49,446 nt of DNA, taken from contig JAACFI010000001.1 of the NCBI GenBank assembly GCA_009937575.1, forward strand, positions 1-49,446. The letters are read 5' to 3'. Made by a program: the position numbers and the translations under genes. This DNA comes from Haliea sp. Its GTDB lineage: Bacteria > Pseudomonadota > Gammaproteobacteria > Pseudomonadales > Halieaceae. Each line of letters starts with the position of its first letter. Position 1 is the first letter of the stretch. The notes beneath the pieces are model-generated. The model did not search any database. It was not told the DNA's origin and saw only the letters and a list, made by a program, of their open reading frames with translations. Of this stretch, positions 1 through 9,200 are shown piece after piece.

Positions 1-1384
1 TCTCCCCGCCGCGGATGATCATATCCTTGATGCGGCCGACTACCTGCACATAGCCTTCTTCGTCCATGATGCCGATGTCGCCGGAATGCAGCCAGCCCTC
101 GCCGTCGATGGTTTCAGTGGTACGCTGCTCGTCGTCCCAATAGCCCTGCATGACCGAGTAGCCGCGCACGCAGATCTCCCCCCGTTCACCCACGGGAACC
201 GTGTTGCCGGTTTCATCGGTGATCTTCACTTCCAGGTGGGGGGCGGTGCGCCCGACAGTGCCTACCCGCTTCTCGATCGGGTCGTCGGTTGCAGTCATAT
301 GATTGACCGGGCTGGTTTCGGTTTGGCCGTAGGCTATCAGCACGTCGCCCATGTGCATGCGGTCGATCACCTTGCGCATGACCTCTACCGGGCAGGTGGC
401 GCCTGCCATGATACCGGTGCGCAGGGAGCCAAGGTCGTACTGCGCGAAGCCGGGGTCATCCAGTTCAGCGATGAACATTGTGGGCACACCGTGCAGGGCG
501 GTACAACGCTCCTCGGAGACTGCCTGCAGCGTGGTGGTCGGCTCGAAAGCGTCCCCGGGGAACACGGCCGCGCTGCCATGGGTAATGCAGGCCAGGTTGC
601 CCATGACCATGCCGAAACAGTGGTAAAGGGGGACCGGGATGCACAGGCGGTCGTTCTCCGTCAGTTTCATACCGTCACCCACCAACTTGCCGTTGTTGAG
701 GATATTGTGGTGGGTGAGGGTGGCGCCCTTGGGGTTACCGGTTGTGCCGCTGGTGAACTGGATATTGATTGCGCTACCGGGTTCCAGGGAGGCGCCCAGT
801 TCGGCCAGGCGCTGGAAGTCCCCGTCATCACCCATTGAGCAGACGTCCGTAAAGTTATACATACCGGGCGTTTTGCCATCACCCATGCGCACGACAATTT
901 CCAGATGGGGGAGTTTTTCCGCGCGCAGGGAGCCAGGTTCGCAACTCGCCAGCTCCGGTGCCAGTTCCTGCAACATACCCAGGTAGTCGCTGGTCTTGAA
1001 ACGTTCTGCAGCTATGATCGCCCGGCACTGTACCTTGTTAAGCGCATATTCCAGTTCATACAGACGATAGGCCGGATTGATGCACACCATGATGGCGCCC
1101 ATGCTGGCGGTGGCGAACTGCGCCAGGCACCACTCGTAACAATTCGGTGCCCAGATGCCCACCCTGTCACCGGGCTCGATACCCAGTGCGAGCAAGCCGG
1201 TGGCCAGTTCATCGATTTTCTGCAGGTACTCGGTGTAATTCCAACGAATGTCCTGGTGTCTCACGATAAGGGCATCGTGGTCGGGGTAGCTGGCGGCGGT
1301 TTTACGCAGGCACTCACCGATTGTCTCATTCATCAACATCTGCTTGGTGGGGCCGCTGCTGAAACTTATCTGCTGTTCAGGCAT
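1..1384 (-). CDS. AMP-binding acyl-CoA synthetase, C-terminus cut by window edge
   Basis: Reading the minus strand from the ATG at 1384 gives about 461 residues of an ANL-superfamily fatty-acyl-CoA ligase beginning [15 protein letters not shown]. Such enzymes activate a fatty acid to acyl-AMP and then acyl-CoA. The P-loop motif [12 protein letters not shown], the AYGQTETSP motif and the adenylate-binding segment [15 protein letters not shown] are all visible. The frame reaches the hinge region ([12 protein letters not shown]) and then leaves the window, so the small C-terminal domain with the catalytic lysine is not seen. It diverges from the TetR gene at 1499, which is its likely regulator. 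Family is certain, substrate is not. Confidence 0.93.
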   Translation of the reverse strand, partial: MPEQQISFSSGPTKQMLMNETIGECLRKTAASYPDHDALIVRHQDIRWNYTEYLQKIDELATGLLALGIEPGDRVGIWAPNCYEWCLAQFATASMGAIMVCINPAYRLYELEYALNKVQCRAIIAAERFKTSDYLGMLQELAPELASCEPGSLRAEKLPHLEIVVRMGDGKTPGMYNFTDVCSMGDDGDFQRLAELGASLEPGSAINIQFTSGTTGNPKGATLTHHNILNNGKLVGDGMKLTENDRLCIPVPLYHCFGMVMGNLACITHGSAAVFPGDAFEPTTTLQAVSEERCTALHGVPTMFIAELDDPGFAQYDLGSLRTGIMAGATCPVEVMRKVIDRMHMGDVLIAYGQTETSPVNHMTATDDPIEKRVGTVGRTAPHLEVKITDETGNTVPVGERGEICVRGYSVMQGYWDDEQRTTETIDGEGWLHSGDIGIMDEEGYVQVVGRIKDMIIRGGE

Positions 1385-1415
1385 GTCTTTATTATCCCGG
1401 TCAAATTGGGCACGG

Positions 1416-1429
1416 AAACAGTACCGTTT
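1416..1429. promoter_or_regulatory. Candidate TetR operator palindrome
   Basis: AAACAGTACCGTTT is an imperfect 14-bp palindrome (12 of 14 positions symmetric). It lies between the divergent acyl-CoA synthetase and TetR genes, 32 bp upstream of the synthetase start. TetR regulators commonly bind such short palindromes in divergent promoters. Assignment is inference from position and symmetry. Confidence 0.35.
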
Positions 1430-1498
1430 TAATTTTTCTAGGTCAAATGTACTTTTTTGCGCTAGACTGCAGAAAATCCGCGACGGGGAGCAGGGACG

Positions 1499-2119
1499 GT
1501 GGCGAAAACCCAGGCCAGCCAGGGGGCCTACAAGAAGGGAAAAGATCGGCGCAATCACATTCTCGATGTGGCCCGGGACCTGTTGATCGACAGCGGTTAC
1601 CACAATTTTTCACTGCGAAAAGTCGCAGAGAAAGCCGGCATCCGGGTAGGTAACCTGCAGTACTACTTCCCAGCCAAGTCAGACCTGGTCAAAGCTATGC
1701 TGGACCACGTGATCGATGATTACCTCGCGGATTTTGACGATATCCGGGGTCATGGTACACCCGAAGAGCAGTTCGTCGCCGTTATCGAGGACGTGATCAC
1801 TGACCTCAATGGTAAAAAAACCACTGTCTTCTTTCCCGAGTTATGGTCCCTGTCAAACCACGAGAAGGGTATTACCCGGTCAATGGACAATATGTACCAG
1901 CGTTACCGGGAGGTGCTGGCCGAGATAATCCTCGAAATCAATCCCGGCCTGAGCCAGGAACAAAGCCAGCGACTTGCACTGTTCTTCTCCGCCTCAATCG
2001 AGGGCCACACTATTTTTATCGGCTATCGGAAACCCTGGCGAAAGGAAACTGCCAACATTGTCGACATGGCCAGCCAGTCTTTTCTGTGGCTGATCAAAGA
2101 TGGTCGCGTCCCCGGCTGA
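1499..2119 (+). CDS. TetR/AcrR family transcriptional regulator
   Basis: This 206-residue protein has the N-terminal TetR helix-turn-helix at about residues 15-62, including [26 protein letters not shown] and [14 protein letters not shown] helical ligand-binding domain follows. The start is the GTG at 1499, preceded by GGAGCAGGGA. It is divergent from the acyl-CoA synthetase gene and 114 bp upstream of qhpA on the same strand. The divergent arrangement suggests it represses the synthetase in response to an acyl-CoA or similar ligand. Control of the qhp operon is possible but not shown, since known qhp operons use an AraC-type regulator (QhpR). Confidence 0.93.
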   Translation: MAKTQASQGAYKKGKDRRNHILDVARDLLIDSGYHNFSLRKVAEKAGIRVGNLQYYFPAKSDLVKAMLDHVIDDYLADFDDIRGHGTPEEQFVAVIEDVITDLNGKKTTVFFPELWSLSNHEKGITRSMDNMYQRYREVLAEIILEINPGLSQEQSQRLALFFSASIEGHTIFIGYRKPWRKETANIVDMASQSFLWLIKDGRVPG

Positions 2120-2130
2120 TCTATTTCCGC

Positions 2131-2159
2131 TTGACGTGTATTCGAACGAAGACTATATT
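2131..2159 (+). promoter_or_regulatory. Sigma-70-type promoter for the qhp operon
   Basis: TTGACG (2131-2136) and TATATT (2154-2159) are separated by 17 bp, a near-consensus sigma-70 promoter. The predicted start of transcription is near 2166, about 70 bp before the qhpA start codon. No other good match is seen in the 114-bp gap, so it probably drives qhpADCBFEG. Confidence 0.6.
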
Positions 2160-2233
2160 GGCAACACTTATTTAGGTCTATCGTACTACTTATAGCGACA
2201 TAACATCCGATCGATCTCAAAACGAGGGTCCCA

Positions 2234-3862
2234 ATGCGCTCTTATCGACCAAGAATTGCCATTACCCTGGCTGTTACCGCCGGATTATTCTTCCATGGAT
2301 CCCTACAGGCAGAACCAGAAGCACAGCCTGCTGGTGTAGAACCACTGCTTGCCAGTTGTGCGGGATGCCACATACCTGACGGCGAGGGCGCGCTGAGCAG
2401 AATACGCGACCAGCGCAAAACCGCGGAAGGGTGGGAAATGACCATCAACCGCATGCGCCTTATCCACGGGCTGAAGCTCAGTGGACAGGAGATCGCCATT
2501 GCCCGGTCTTCCATGCGCGACCTGGTTAAGCACCTGGCTGATACACAGGGTCTGGCCCCCGCGGAAAGTGAACCCTATCGCTACCTGCTGGAACAGGACC
2601 TCAACCGGGTAGAAGACTTCGACCCCGAACTCGCGATCATGTGTGGTCGCTGCCATTCCAGTGCGCGCTTTGCGCTGCAGCGGCGAACCGAGGATGAGTG
2701 GGCGAAGCTCGTGCATTTTCACCTGGGTCAATATCCCTCTACTGAGTACTCCCTGTACGGGCGGGACAGGGACTGGCTGGGGCAGGCCCTTAACGAAACG
2801 GTACCCGCCCTGGCAGAACAGTATCCCCTGGACAGCCAGGCCTGGAGTGAGTGGCAGGCTACGCCCAAGCCGAAACTGGACGGGCGCTGGATCCTGGCAG
2901 GGCACATGGCCGGCCGCGGGGACCTGCATGCGGTCATGAGCGTTGAGTCGACGAAACCCGATTTCTATACCCTGGAGCTTTCCGGGCAGTTCCGCGATGG
3001 CGAGGCGATCTCGGGCACGGGTAAGGCGGTGGTGTACACCGGTTATGACTGGCGTGCGCAGTTGCGACTGGGCGATGTGTCGATGCGCCAGGTGTTGGCG
3101 GCAGACGCTTCCGGCGACACCCTCACAGGCCGTATGCACGTGCGCGGCCAGGAGTTGCAGGGCGTGCGTCTCAAGCTTGTGCGGGCAGATGCGAAGCCAC
3201 AGATCATAGCGGTTTCCCCGACACATATCCGGCGGGGGAGCACCCAGTTGATGGTCATCAGCGGCACCGGCCTGTCCGGTGATATCAGCCTGCCCGCCGG
3301 GCTCAGCGTCGAGGAAGTAGTGGAGCGCGATGATAATCGTGTCGCCGTCAAGGTCAGCGCCGCAGCCGATGCCGCGATCGGTCGTGGTACGGTCTCTATC
3401 GGTTCTGCCGCCCGTGGTGAAGCGGTGGCCGTCTACGACAAGGTGGACAGTGTCGCGGTGGAGCCCGCCTTTGCCATTGCCCGTGTCGGGGGCAATGGCG
3501 GCAGCACGCCCAAGGTGAATGCGGCGTTTCGCGCGGTGGGTGTTGACTTCGGCGAGGATAAAACCGCCGGGACGGAAGACGATATCACCCTCGGATACCT
3601 GGACGAGGTGACGTGGCAGGTCGAACCCTGGGATGAGGTCGCGAAAGAGGCCGAGGACGTGCGCTTTGCCGGGCAGATGGATCAGCGCCGCGGAATCTTC
3701 GAACCCGCAGCGGCGGGACCCAATCCCGAGCGGCGGCACAGTACCAATAATGCCGGCAATCTGCAGGTGGTAGCCAGCGTGGAACAGGACGGCGCGAGTG
3801 TCAGCGGCACGGGCCAGTTGATCGTCACCGTCCAGCGCTGGAACAACCCACCGCTGAAGTGA
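2234..3862 (+). CDS. qhpA: Quinohemoprotein amine dehydrogenase, diheme alpha subunit QhpA
   Basis: The largest subunit of a periplasmic enzyme that oxidises primary amines to aldehydes and passes electrons to a cytochrome or cupredoxin. The 542-residue protein has a Sec signal peptide (about residues 1-26, ending SLQA). It has two heme-c attachment motifs, CAGCH (C42-H46) and CGRCH (C137-H141), in an N-terminal diheme domain. Beta-rich domains typical of the alpha chain follow (IAVSPTHIRRGSTQLMVISG near residue 320). It is the first gene of the operon and its stop lies 14 bp before the qhpD start. This gene is called peaA or qhpA in different species. Heme count, length and gene context agree with the family. 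Confidence 0.95.
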   Translation: MRSYRPRIAITLAVTAGLFFHGSLQAEPEAQPAGVEPLLASCAGCHIPDGEGALSRIRDQRKTAEGWEMTINRMRLIHGLKLSGQEIAIARSSMRDLVKHLADTQGLAPAESEPYRYLLEQDLNRVEDFDPELAIMCGRCHSSARFALQRRTEDEWAKLVHFHLGQYPSTEYSLYGRDRDWLGQALNETVPALAEQYPLDSQAWSEWQATPKPKLDGRWILAGHMAGRGDLHAVMSVESTKPDFYTLELSGQFRDGEAISGTGKAVVYTGYDWRAQLRLGDVSMRQVLAADASGDTLTGRMHVRGQELQGVRLKLVRADAKPQIIAVSPTHIRRGSTQLMVISGTGLSGDISLPAGLSVEEVVERDDNRVAVKVSAAADAAIGRGTVSIGSAARGEAVAVYDKVDSVAVEPAFAIARVGGNGGSTPKVNAAFRAVGVDFGEDKTAGTEDDITLGYLDEVTWQVEPWDEVAKEAEDVRFAGQMDQRRGIFEPAAAGPNPERRHSTNNAGNLQVVASVEQDGASVSGTGQLIVTVQRWNNPPLK

Positions 3863-3870
3863 GGGGAGGG
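3863..3870 (+). other. KOPS-like motif GGGGAGGG pointing to dif
   Basis: Matches the FtsK orienting sequence GGGNAGGG, oriented toward the dif site at 30,465. It overlaps the ribosome-binding region of qhpD, so it may be there for that reason alone. Confidence 0.35.
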
Positions 3871-3876
3871 CAGACC

Positions 3877-5310
3877 GTGGGTACATCCCTTAATATCGTT
3901 GAAAACAATCTGCATGAAGTGGCGGTGCAGGGCAGGCCCTACCTGTTCCACATCCCCAGCACCAGCCTGTTCGAGCCCGGTGACCTGGTCGGCGACATCA
4001 TCGGCACCCTGCGCGGGGGAGAGCATACGCTGCACAGTCTCTGTGACAGCCTGGCCGGTCGTTACCCGGCCGAGGATGTGAGCGGTGCCCTCGGCGAGTT
4101 GCAAACCCTGCAACTGGTGGCTGGCGGCGAAGCGGTCGCAGAGCACTCTCCGCCCCTGGAACTGGAGAACTTCCCGCTCACCACGGTGGTCCTGAACGTT
4201 AATACCGCCTGCAACCTGGCGTGCACCTATTGCTACAAGGAGGACCTGGACGTTCCTTCCGCGGGCAAGAAAATGAGCTTCGAAACTGCCAGGGACGCGC
4301 TGGAAATGCTGCTGGCGGAGTCCCCGGACCAGCCCCGCTACAATATCGTATTCTTTGGTGGCGAGCCCCTGTCCAACCTGCCCCTGCTGAAGCAGGTGGT
4401 GACCTATGCCGAGGAGCGCTTTCGCGACCTGGACGCCCGTATCGACTTTTCCCTGACCACCAACGCCACCCTCCTGACCGAGCGAACGGTGGATTACCTC
4501 AACGAACACAATATTGGTATCGCGGTGAGTATGGACGGCCCGGCCGCCTACCACGATCGCAACCGGATCACTGTGGGCGGCAAGGGTACCTATGCCACCG
4601 TGGCGCGCAAGGTCGAAATGCTGTTGTCCCGCTACACCGCCAGGCCGGTAGGTGCGAGGGTCACATTGACCAGGGGCATAACCGACATCGACAGCATCTG
4701 GGACCACCTCTTCAATACCCTGGGGTTCGCCGAGGTCGGCTTCGCCCCGGTCACCTCGGGTGATATCGCCAGTTACAACCTGGAGCCCGAAGAACTGGTG
4801 GAAGTTTTCGCCAATATGAAAAAGCTGGGAGAAAAATACCTCGATGCGGCCCTGCAGGACCGATCCATCGGCTTCTCCAACCTCCATCAACTGCTGACCG
4901 ACATCCACGAGGGCACCAAGAAAGCCTTACCCTGCGGTGCCGGCGTCGGCATGGTGGCTATCGACCACGAGGGGGATGTCAATCTGTGTCACCGTTTTAC
5001 CGGCTCCGAACTGCCTCGCTTCGGTGATGTCAGCAGCGGGCTGGACAAGGACGGTCTCAACCATTTCCTGAACCAGCGCATGGAACAGAAGGAACACGGC
5101 TGTAACAGCTGCCGCATCCGCAATCTCTGCGCAGGGGGCTGTTATCACGAGAGTTATGCCCGCTACGGCGACCCGGTGAAACCCACCTGGCACTATTGCG
5201 ACCTGATGCGAGACTGGGTCGATTTCGGCATCTCGGTTTATACACGTATCCTCGCGGATAACCCCGGTTTCTTTAACCGCTACCTGTCACCACGGAGTGC
5301 GCAGTCATGA
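3877..5310 (+). CDS. qhpD: Radical SAM/SPASM thioether-forming maturase QhpD
   Basis: A cytoplasmic radical S-adenosylmethionine enzyme that forms Cys-to-Asp/Glu thioether cross-links within the gamma subunit precursor QhpC. The radical SAM cluster motif CNLACTYC supplies C112, C116 and C119. The C-terminal SPASM region holds further cluster cysteines ([33 protein letters not shown]). I chose the GTG at 3877, preceded by AGGGGAGGG, rather than the upstream in-frame GTG at 3859, which overlaps the qhpA stop. The 3-prime end overlaps qhpC by 4 bp, suggesting translational coupling of enzyme and substrate. The 478-residue length is normal for the family. Confidence 0.95.
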   Translation: MGTSLNIVENNLHEVAVQGRPYLFHIPSTSLFEPGDLVGDIIGTLRGGEHTLHSLCDSLAGRYPAEDVSGALGELQTLQLVAGGEAVAEHSPPLELENFPLTTVVLNVNTACNLACTYCYKEDLDVPSAGKKMSFETARDALEMLLAESPDQPRYNIVFFGGEPLSNLPLLKQVVTYAEERFRDLDARIDFSLTTNATLLTERTVDYLNEHNIGIAVSMDGPAAYHDRNRITVGGKGTYATVARKVEMLLSRYTARPVGARVTLTRGITDIDSIWDHLFNTLGFAEVGFAPVTSGDIASYNLEPEELVEVFANMKKLGEKYLDAALQDRSIGFSNLHQLLTDIHEGTKKALPCGAGVGMVAIDHEGDVNLCHRFTGSELPRFGDVSSGLDKDGLNHFLNQRMEQKEHGCNSCRIRNLCAGGCYHESYARYGDPVKPTWHYCDLMRDWVDFGISVYTRILADNPGFFNRYLSPRSAQS

Positions 5311-5633
5311 AACACCTGAAAGCCGTTAACAAGAAGGCGCAGCAACTGGCCGAAGCAGCCGAGCAGGGACAGGCCGACGAGGTCGTCGCCATGCAGACTG
5401 TCGTCGGCTGTGCCGCTACCACTGATCCCGGCTGGGAGGTGGATATGTTCGGTACGGTGGCTGGCCTGTGCCAACCCATGGAGGCCGATCTCTACGGCTG
5501 CTCCGATCCCTGCTGGTGGCCCGCCCAGGTGCCGGACACCATGAACACCTATCCGGACTGGACCAAGGAGGCCGACTCCGCGGCGAAGGACTGGCGCAAC
5601 CTGGATTCCGTGTACCCGGACGAGGAGGAGTAG
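5307..5633 (+). CDS. qhpC: Quinohemoprotein amine dehydrogenase gamma subunit QhpC, CTQ precursor
   Basis: A 108-residue RiPP-like precursor that becomes the catalytic subunit carrying cysteine tryptophylquinone. Shifted by 28 residues, every cross-linking position of the characterised mature subunit is present. C35-E44 (mature 7-16), C55-D61 (27-33) and C69-D77 (41-49) would form thioethers, and C65-W71 (37-43) would form the quinone cofactor in the segment [15 protein letters not shown]. The first 28 or so residues are a basic-to-acidic leader with no Sec signal, removed by QhpE in known systems. The gene sits between its cross-linking enzyme and the beta subunit. The perfect spacing makes the identification very secure. 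Confidence 0.96.
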   Translation: MKHLKAVNKKAQQLAEAAEQGQADEVVAMQTVVGCAATTDPGWEVDMFGTVAGLCQPMEADLYGCSDPCWWPAQVPDTMNTYPDWTKEADSAAKDWRNLDSVYPDEEE

Positions 5634-5637
5634 GGCG

Positions 5638-6801
5638 ATGTCAACCAGAGTAATAATCGGGGGACTTTTGTCCTGCCTTTTTGTCCTGTCCGGTTGCTCC
5701 CGCCAGGAGGAGGCGGTGGATGCAGGGCCATCCGCTGCCGCGGCACCGCCTGTAGAGGAATCGAGCGGTCCTGCCACGCGGGATTACATGGCGACCGTGA
5801 GCCGCCCCAATGTCGTCAACCTGATCGACCTTCACGACAACAAGGTTGTGCGGCGCTGCGAGCTCCCCAGTGGCGCGGCACCCGGTACCCTCGTCGTCAG
5901 CCCGGACCGCAATATCGCCTATGCACTGTCTGACAGTTTCGGCAATGTCTTCGGTGTGTCCCTGGAAACCTGCGAGGTGGTGTTTTCCACCCAGCAGTCC
6001 GAGGGCAATGTGCGGGTTAAAACCATCGGTTCTCTCGCCGTCAGCCCCGATGGCAGTGAAATTTATACTCACCAGAATCGCGTGACACTCAACAGTGACC
6101 ACTACCAGGTGGAGACCCCGCGTGTCGCCGTATTCGATACCGCCGGTGGGCTCGACAGTCGACCGGTGCGGACCTTCGAGGCGCCGCGCCAGGTGACTAT
6201 CATGGCCACCGATGCCAAGGGTGCGCTGTATCTCGGTGGAGCCGATATTTATCGCATGGATGTCAACACCGGCGAGTACGAGATCGCGCTGGCCAGTCGA
6301 AGCCTGGATGATCCGCGCTATACCCAGAGGGACATCCTGAGCGTTTGGCCGATCGGAGAGGTCAACCGGGAGTTTGTACGCATGTATAGTGTCGCCCGTT
6401 ACCAGGAGGGCAGCGACGACCTCGATAGCGCGGACTGGCTGTGGGGATACGAGCGGGTAGATCTGGAGACCGGCGCTACCGAGGACCGGGATTTTGGCCC
6501 ACTGGAGGTGGTCCTGTTCACCAGCCTCCGCCGACCTGGCCATCCCGACAGGGTGTACGGCGTGTTGACCGAGTTGAAGGAGTTTGATGCCGCTACGCAG
6601 AGCGTCCTGCGAACTGTCGAACTGGACCACACCTATTACTGCGTCAACTTTTCTACCGATGGCAGCCGGCTGTACCTCTCCGGTGCGCTGAGCGACGTGG
6701 CGGTGTACGACGCCGACAGCCTGGAGAAAATCACCAACATCCAGCTGAGCGGCGACATGGGTATGGCGAACAGCTACGTGTTCAGTCGCGGGACGATCTG
6801 A
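5638..6801 (+). CDS. qhpB: Quinohemoprotein amine dehydrogenase beta subunit QhpB
   Basis: A 387-residue beta-propeller subunit that packs on the gamma subunit and helps form the active site. The N-terminus is a signal peptide ending in LSGC (C at about residue 19), which resembles a lipobox. The exported protein may therefore be lipid-anchored, unlike a simple soluble periplasmic subunit. Propeller-type repeats include GTLVVSPDRNIAYALSD, GSLAVSPDGSEIYTHQN and VNFSTDGSRLYLSG. It starts 4 bp after qhpC and ends 7 bp before qhpF. Family assignment follows from the repeat pattern plus operon position. Confidence 0.92.
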   Translation: MSTRVIIGGLLSCLFVLSGCSRQEEAVDAGPSAAAAPPVEESSGPATRDYMATVSRPNVVNLIDLHDNKVVRRCELPSGAAPGTLVVSPDRNIAYALSDSFGNVFGVSLETCEVVFSTQQSEGNVRVKTIGSLAVSPDGSEIYTHQNRVTLNSDHYQVETPRVAVFDTAGGLDSRPVRTFEAPRQVTIMATDAKGALYLGGADIYRMDVNTGEYEIALASRSLDDPRYTQRDILSVWPIGEVNREFVRMYSVARYQEGSDDLDSADWLWGYERVDLETGATEDRDFGPLEVVLFTSLRRPGHPDRVYGVLTELKEFDAATQSVLRTVELDHTYYCVNFSTDGSRLYLSGALSDVAVYDADSLEKITNIQLSGDMGMANSYVFSRGTI

Positions 6802-6808
6802 AACTTTG

Positions 6809-8527
6809 ATGGGGGAAGGCCGGGAGCAGATCGCCGGCGACCCCGAGGGGTTGAGATGGCTCTACGGCTTCCTGTGGCCGGAACGAGGTCGGATCATCGT
6901 TCTGGTGCTACTGTCAGCAGCGGCGACCGCCCTGGCGTTGTCGCAGCCCTGGCTGACCAAGCTCATCATCGACGACGGCCTGCTGGCCGGTGATTTCAGG
7001 GCCCTGTTGACCTGGTCATCCGGGCTGCTCATTCTCGGCGTCGCCAGCACGGCATTGTCCGGCTACAACCGGATAAAACACACCCGGCTGTCGGGTAATA
7101 TTCTTTTCGCCCTGCGCGAAGACGTTTATGAGCACCTGCAAAAACTCGGCCCCGGGTTTTTCAGCAGGGAGCGCAGTGGCGACCTGATTTCAAGAATGAA
7201 TCGCGATATTTCCGAGATCCAGCGGTTCGCGGTGGATACGCTGTTCAGTGCCTTTTCGGGCGTCATCGGCCTGGTTGGCACCTGTACCATGATGCTGCTG
7301 ATAAGCTGGCAACTTTCGCTGATACTATTGTTTATCGTACCGCTGGAACTTATTTACCTGGTAAAAATGCGTCCTTTGGTGGAGCAGCGTAACCGCCAGC
7401 TGCGCGAGCGGGGCGCCGATATCACCGCCTTTTTTACCGAGAAAGTCCCGGCTATAAAATTTATCCAGAGCGCTGGCGCAGAACAGCGTGAACTGGGTCG
7501 GTTGTCCGCACTGAACGGAATTTTCCTCGGTGACCTGGTCAGCCTGCAAAAGACCGAATTCTGGACCGCCGCGATACCGGGCCTGCTGTTGACCGCGGGG
7601 CGTGCAGGAGTGTTCGTGCTGGGAGGATACTGGGTGATACAGGGTGGGATGCAGGTGGGATCGCTGATTGCCTTCGGGGCCTACCTCGGCATGGCCACCG
7701 GCCCGGTGCAATCGCTACTGGGACTGTACATGGCCTGGCAGCGTCTGCGGGTGAGCCTGGAACGTGTCAGTTACCTGCGCCGACAGCCGCTGCCCGCGGC
7801 GACAGGCACGGGGCGTACGCCGCCGGAGGATCTGGACGGTGAATTGATTCTCGATGATCTGCGCTTTTCCTACCCCGAGGGGCCCGAAATATTCTCTGGC
7901 GCCAACATGACGATACCGGCGGGAACACGTGTCGGGATTCTCGGTGACAGCGGGATCGGCAAGTCGACCTTGCTCGACCTGCTACAACTTCATTTGCATC
8001 CCCGTGGTGGCAGGATCCTGGTGGACGGGCACGATATTGCGGAATTCGATCCCCGCCTGTGGCGGGCGCGTATTGCCGTGGTACCTCAGGATCCGGTGAT
8101 TTTCCGCGACAGCCTGGCGAACAACGTGCGCTACAGCGTACCCAACGCGAGTAACGAGGAAATCGTGGAGGCCTGCTCCAGGGCAGGGCTGGATTCCCTG
8201 GTGGAAAAACTGCCACAGGGTATCGACACTATCGTGTCCGAGAGGGGGGCATCTCTGTCCGGTGGTGAACGCCAGCGAATCGCCCTGGCACGGGCTCTTT
8301 TGCAGAAGCCGGTGGTACTGCTGCTCGATGAACCTACCTCGGCGGTGGACCCCGAGGCCGAACTGGTGCTGGTGGGACAAATCGAACACCTGTTTGCAGG
8401 AACTACCCAACTGATCGTCAGCCACAGGCCCAGTGCCCTGGCGAACGCGGAGCTGTTACTTGCCGTCGAGAATGGAAAACTCGTCGCGCAATCCTCGCCG
8501 GCTGCGAGAAGACGGCATGCGGGATGA
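6809..8527 (+). CDS. qhpF: ABC transporter (membrane-ATPase fusion) QhpF
   Basis: A half-size ABC exporter of about 572 residues, with a six-helix membrane domain followed by a nucleotide-binding domain. Walker A (GDSGIGKST), the signature LSGGERQRIALARALL and Walker B (VVLLLDEPTSAVDPE) are intact. In known qhp operons it is implicated in moving the processed gamma subunit to the periplasm, since QhpC has no Sec signal. I use the ATG at 6809 because the in-frame TTG at 6806 has no better ribosome site; neither is strong. The 3-prime end overlaps qhpE by 11 bp. Confidence 0.92.
   Translation: MGEGREQIAGDPEGLRWLYGFLWPERGRIIVLVLLSAAATALALSQPWLTKLIIDDGLLAGDFRALLTWSSGLLILGVASTALSGYNRIKHTRLSGNILFALREDVYEHLQKLGPGFFSRERSGDLISRMNRDISEIQRFAVDTLFSAFSGVIGLVGTCTMMLLISWQLSLILLFIVPLELIYLVKMRPLVEQRNRQLRERGADITAFFTEKVPAIKFIQSAGAEQRELGRLSALNGIFLGDLVSLQKTEFWTAAIPGLLLTAGRAGVFVLGGYWVIQGGMQVGSLIAFGAYLGMATGPVQSLLGLYMAWQRLRVSLERVSYLRRQPLPAATGTGRTPPEDLDGELILDDLRFSYPEGPEIFSGANMTIPAGTRVGILGDSGIGKSTLLDLLQLHLHPRGGRILVDGHDIAEFDPRLWRARIAVVPQDPVIFRDSLANNVRYSVPNASNEEIVEACSRAGLDSLVEKLPQGIDTIVSERGASLSGGERQRIALARALLQKPVVLLLDEPTSAVDPEAELVLVGQIEHLFAGTTQLIVSHRPSALANAELLLAVENGKLVAQSSPAARRRHAG
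8181..8188 (+). other. KOPS-like motif GGGCAGGG pointing to dif
   Basis: Matches GGGNAGGG in the orientation expected left of dif. It is inside qhpF coding sequence. Confidence 0.3.
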
Positions 8528-9200
8528 ACCCGGCCCCATCCGTATAGGCATCATCGATGGACCTGTCAGCCATTCCGGGATGGAGATCAGCGATCAGCGG
8601 GTCTTTTGCGACGCCGATGGGACCCCTTCCGGGGCGCCGGGGTTGCAGCACGGCAACGGAGTCACCCGTGCCATTAGTCGGGCTTGCCCGGGCGCCGACC
8701 TGTATTGCGCCCAGGTATTTTCAGACAAGCTGGTCTGTACACCGCACCAGGTTGCCGAAGCGCTTAACTGGCTGGTGGCGCAGGGGGTACATTTTGTCAA
8801 CATGAGCTTCGGCTTACGCCGTGATCGACCGGTGCTTAGGGATGCCTGTGAGCAGGCATTGGCTAGCGGCGTTTGTCTTGTTGCCGCCGCACCTGCGCAG
8901 GGCGCCGGGGTCTTCCCCTCACTTTACCCCGGGGTAGTGCGGGCAACCGGTGATGCGCGCTGCGCCCCGGGCCAGGTTTCCTGGTTGGATAGTGAGCAGG
9001 CCGACTTTGGTGGGCATCCCGGCGCACCCGGAGACCCCTTTGCCGGTGCCAGCGCCGGTTGCGCGGCGGTCACTGCCGCCCTGGCGGCACTCGCGCTCCG
9101 ACAAGGGGATCTGCGGATCCCGGAGCTGCTGAGGGAATTGCGTGCGTCCGCCGACTATCGCGGGCCTGAGTGCCGATCTATAGAGGATCAGCCGGTGTGA
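8517..9200 (+). CDS. qhpE: Subtilisin-like serine protease QhpE, gamma-subunit leader peptidase
   Basis: A short S8-type protease of 227 residues that, in characterised systems, cuts the leader from cross-linked QhpC in the cytoplasm. The aspartate motif GIIDGPV, the histidine motif LQHGNGVTRAI and the serine motif FAGASAGCAAV form a recognisable triad. GASAG replaces the usual GTSMA. There is no signal peptide, consistent with action before export. The start at 8517 overlaps the end of qhpF by 11 bp and has GAGAAG upstream. The frame is open further upstream, but that stretch only overlaps qhpF. Confidence 0.92.
   Translation: MRDEPGPIRIGIIDGPVSHSGMEISDQRVFCDADGTPSGAPGLQHGNGVTRAISRACPGADLYCAQVFSDKLVCTPHQVAEALNWLVAQGVHFVNMSFGLRRDRPVLRDACEQALASGVCLVAAAPAQGAGVFPSLYPGVVRATGDARCAPGQVSWLDSEQADFGGHPGAPGDPFAGASAGCAAVTAALAALALRQGDLRIPELLRELRASADYRGPECRSIEDQPV

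Noticed and set aside
86-838. Plus-strand ORF of 250 codons and its overlapping neighbours up to 1432
   Set aside because: They are antisense shadows of the acyl-CoA synthetase read on the minus strand, which shows complete family motifs.
2303-3886. Minus-strand ORF of 527 codons opposite qhpA
   Set aside because: GC-rich antisense frame; composition rich in His, Arg and Gly with no domain, while the plus strand encodes two heme motifs and a signal peptide.
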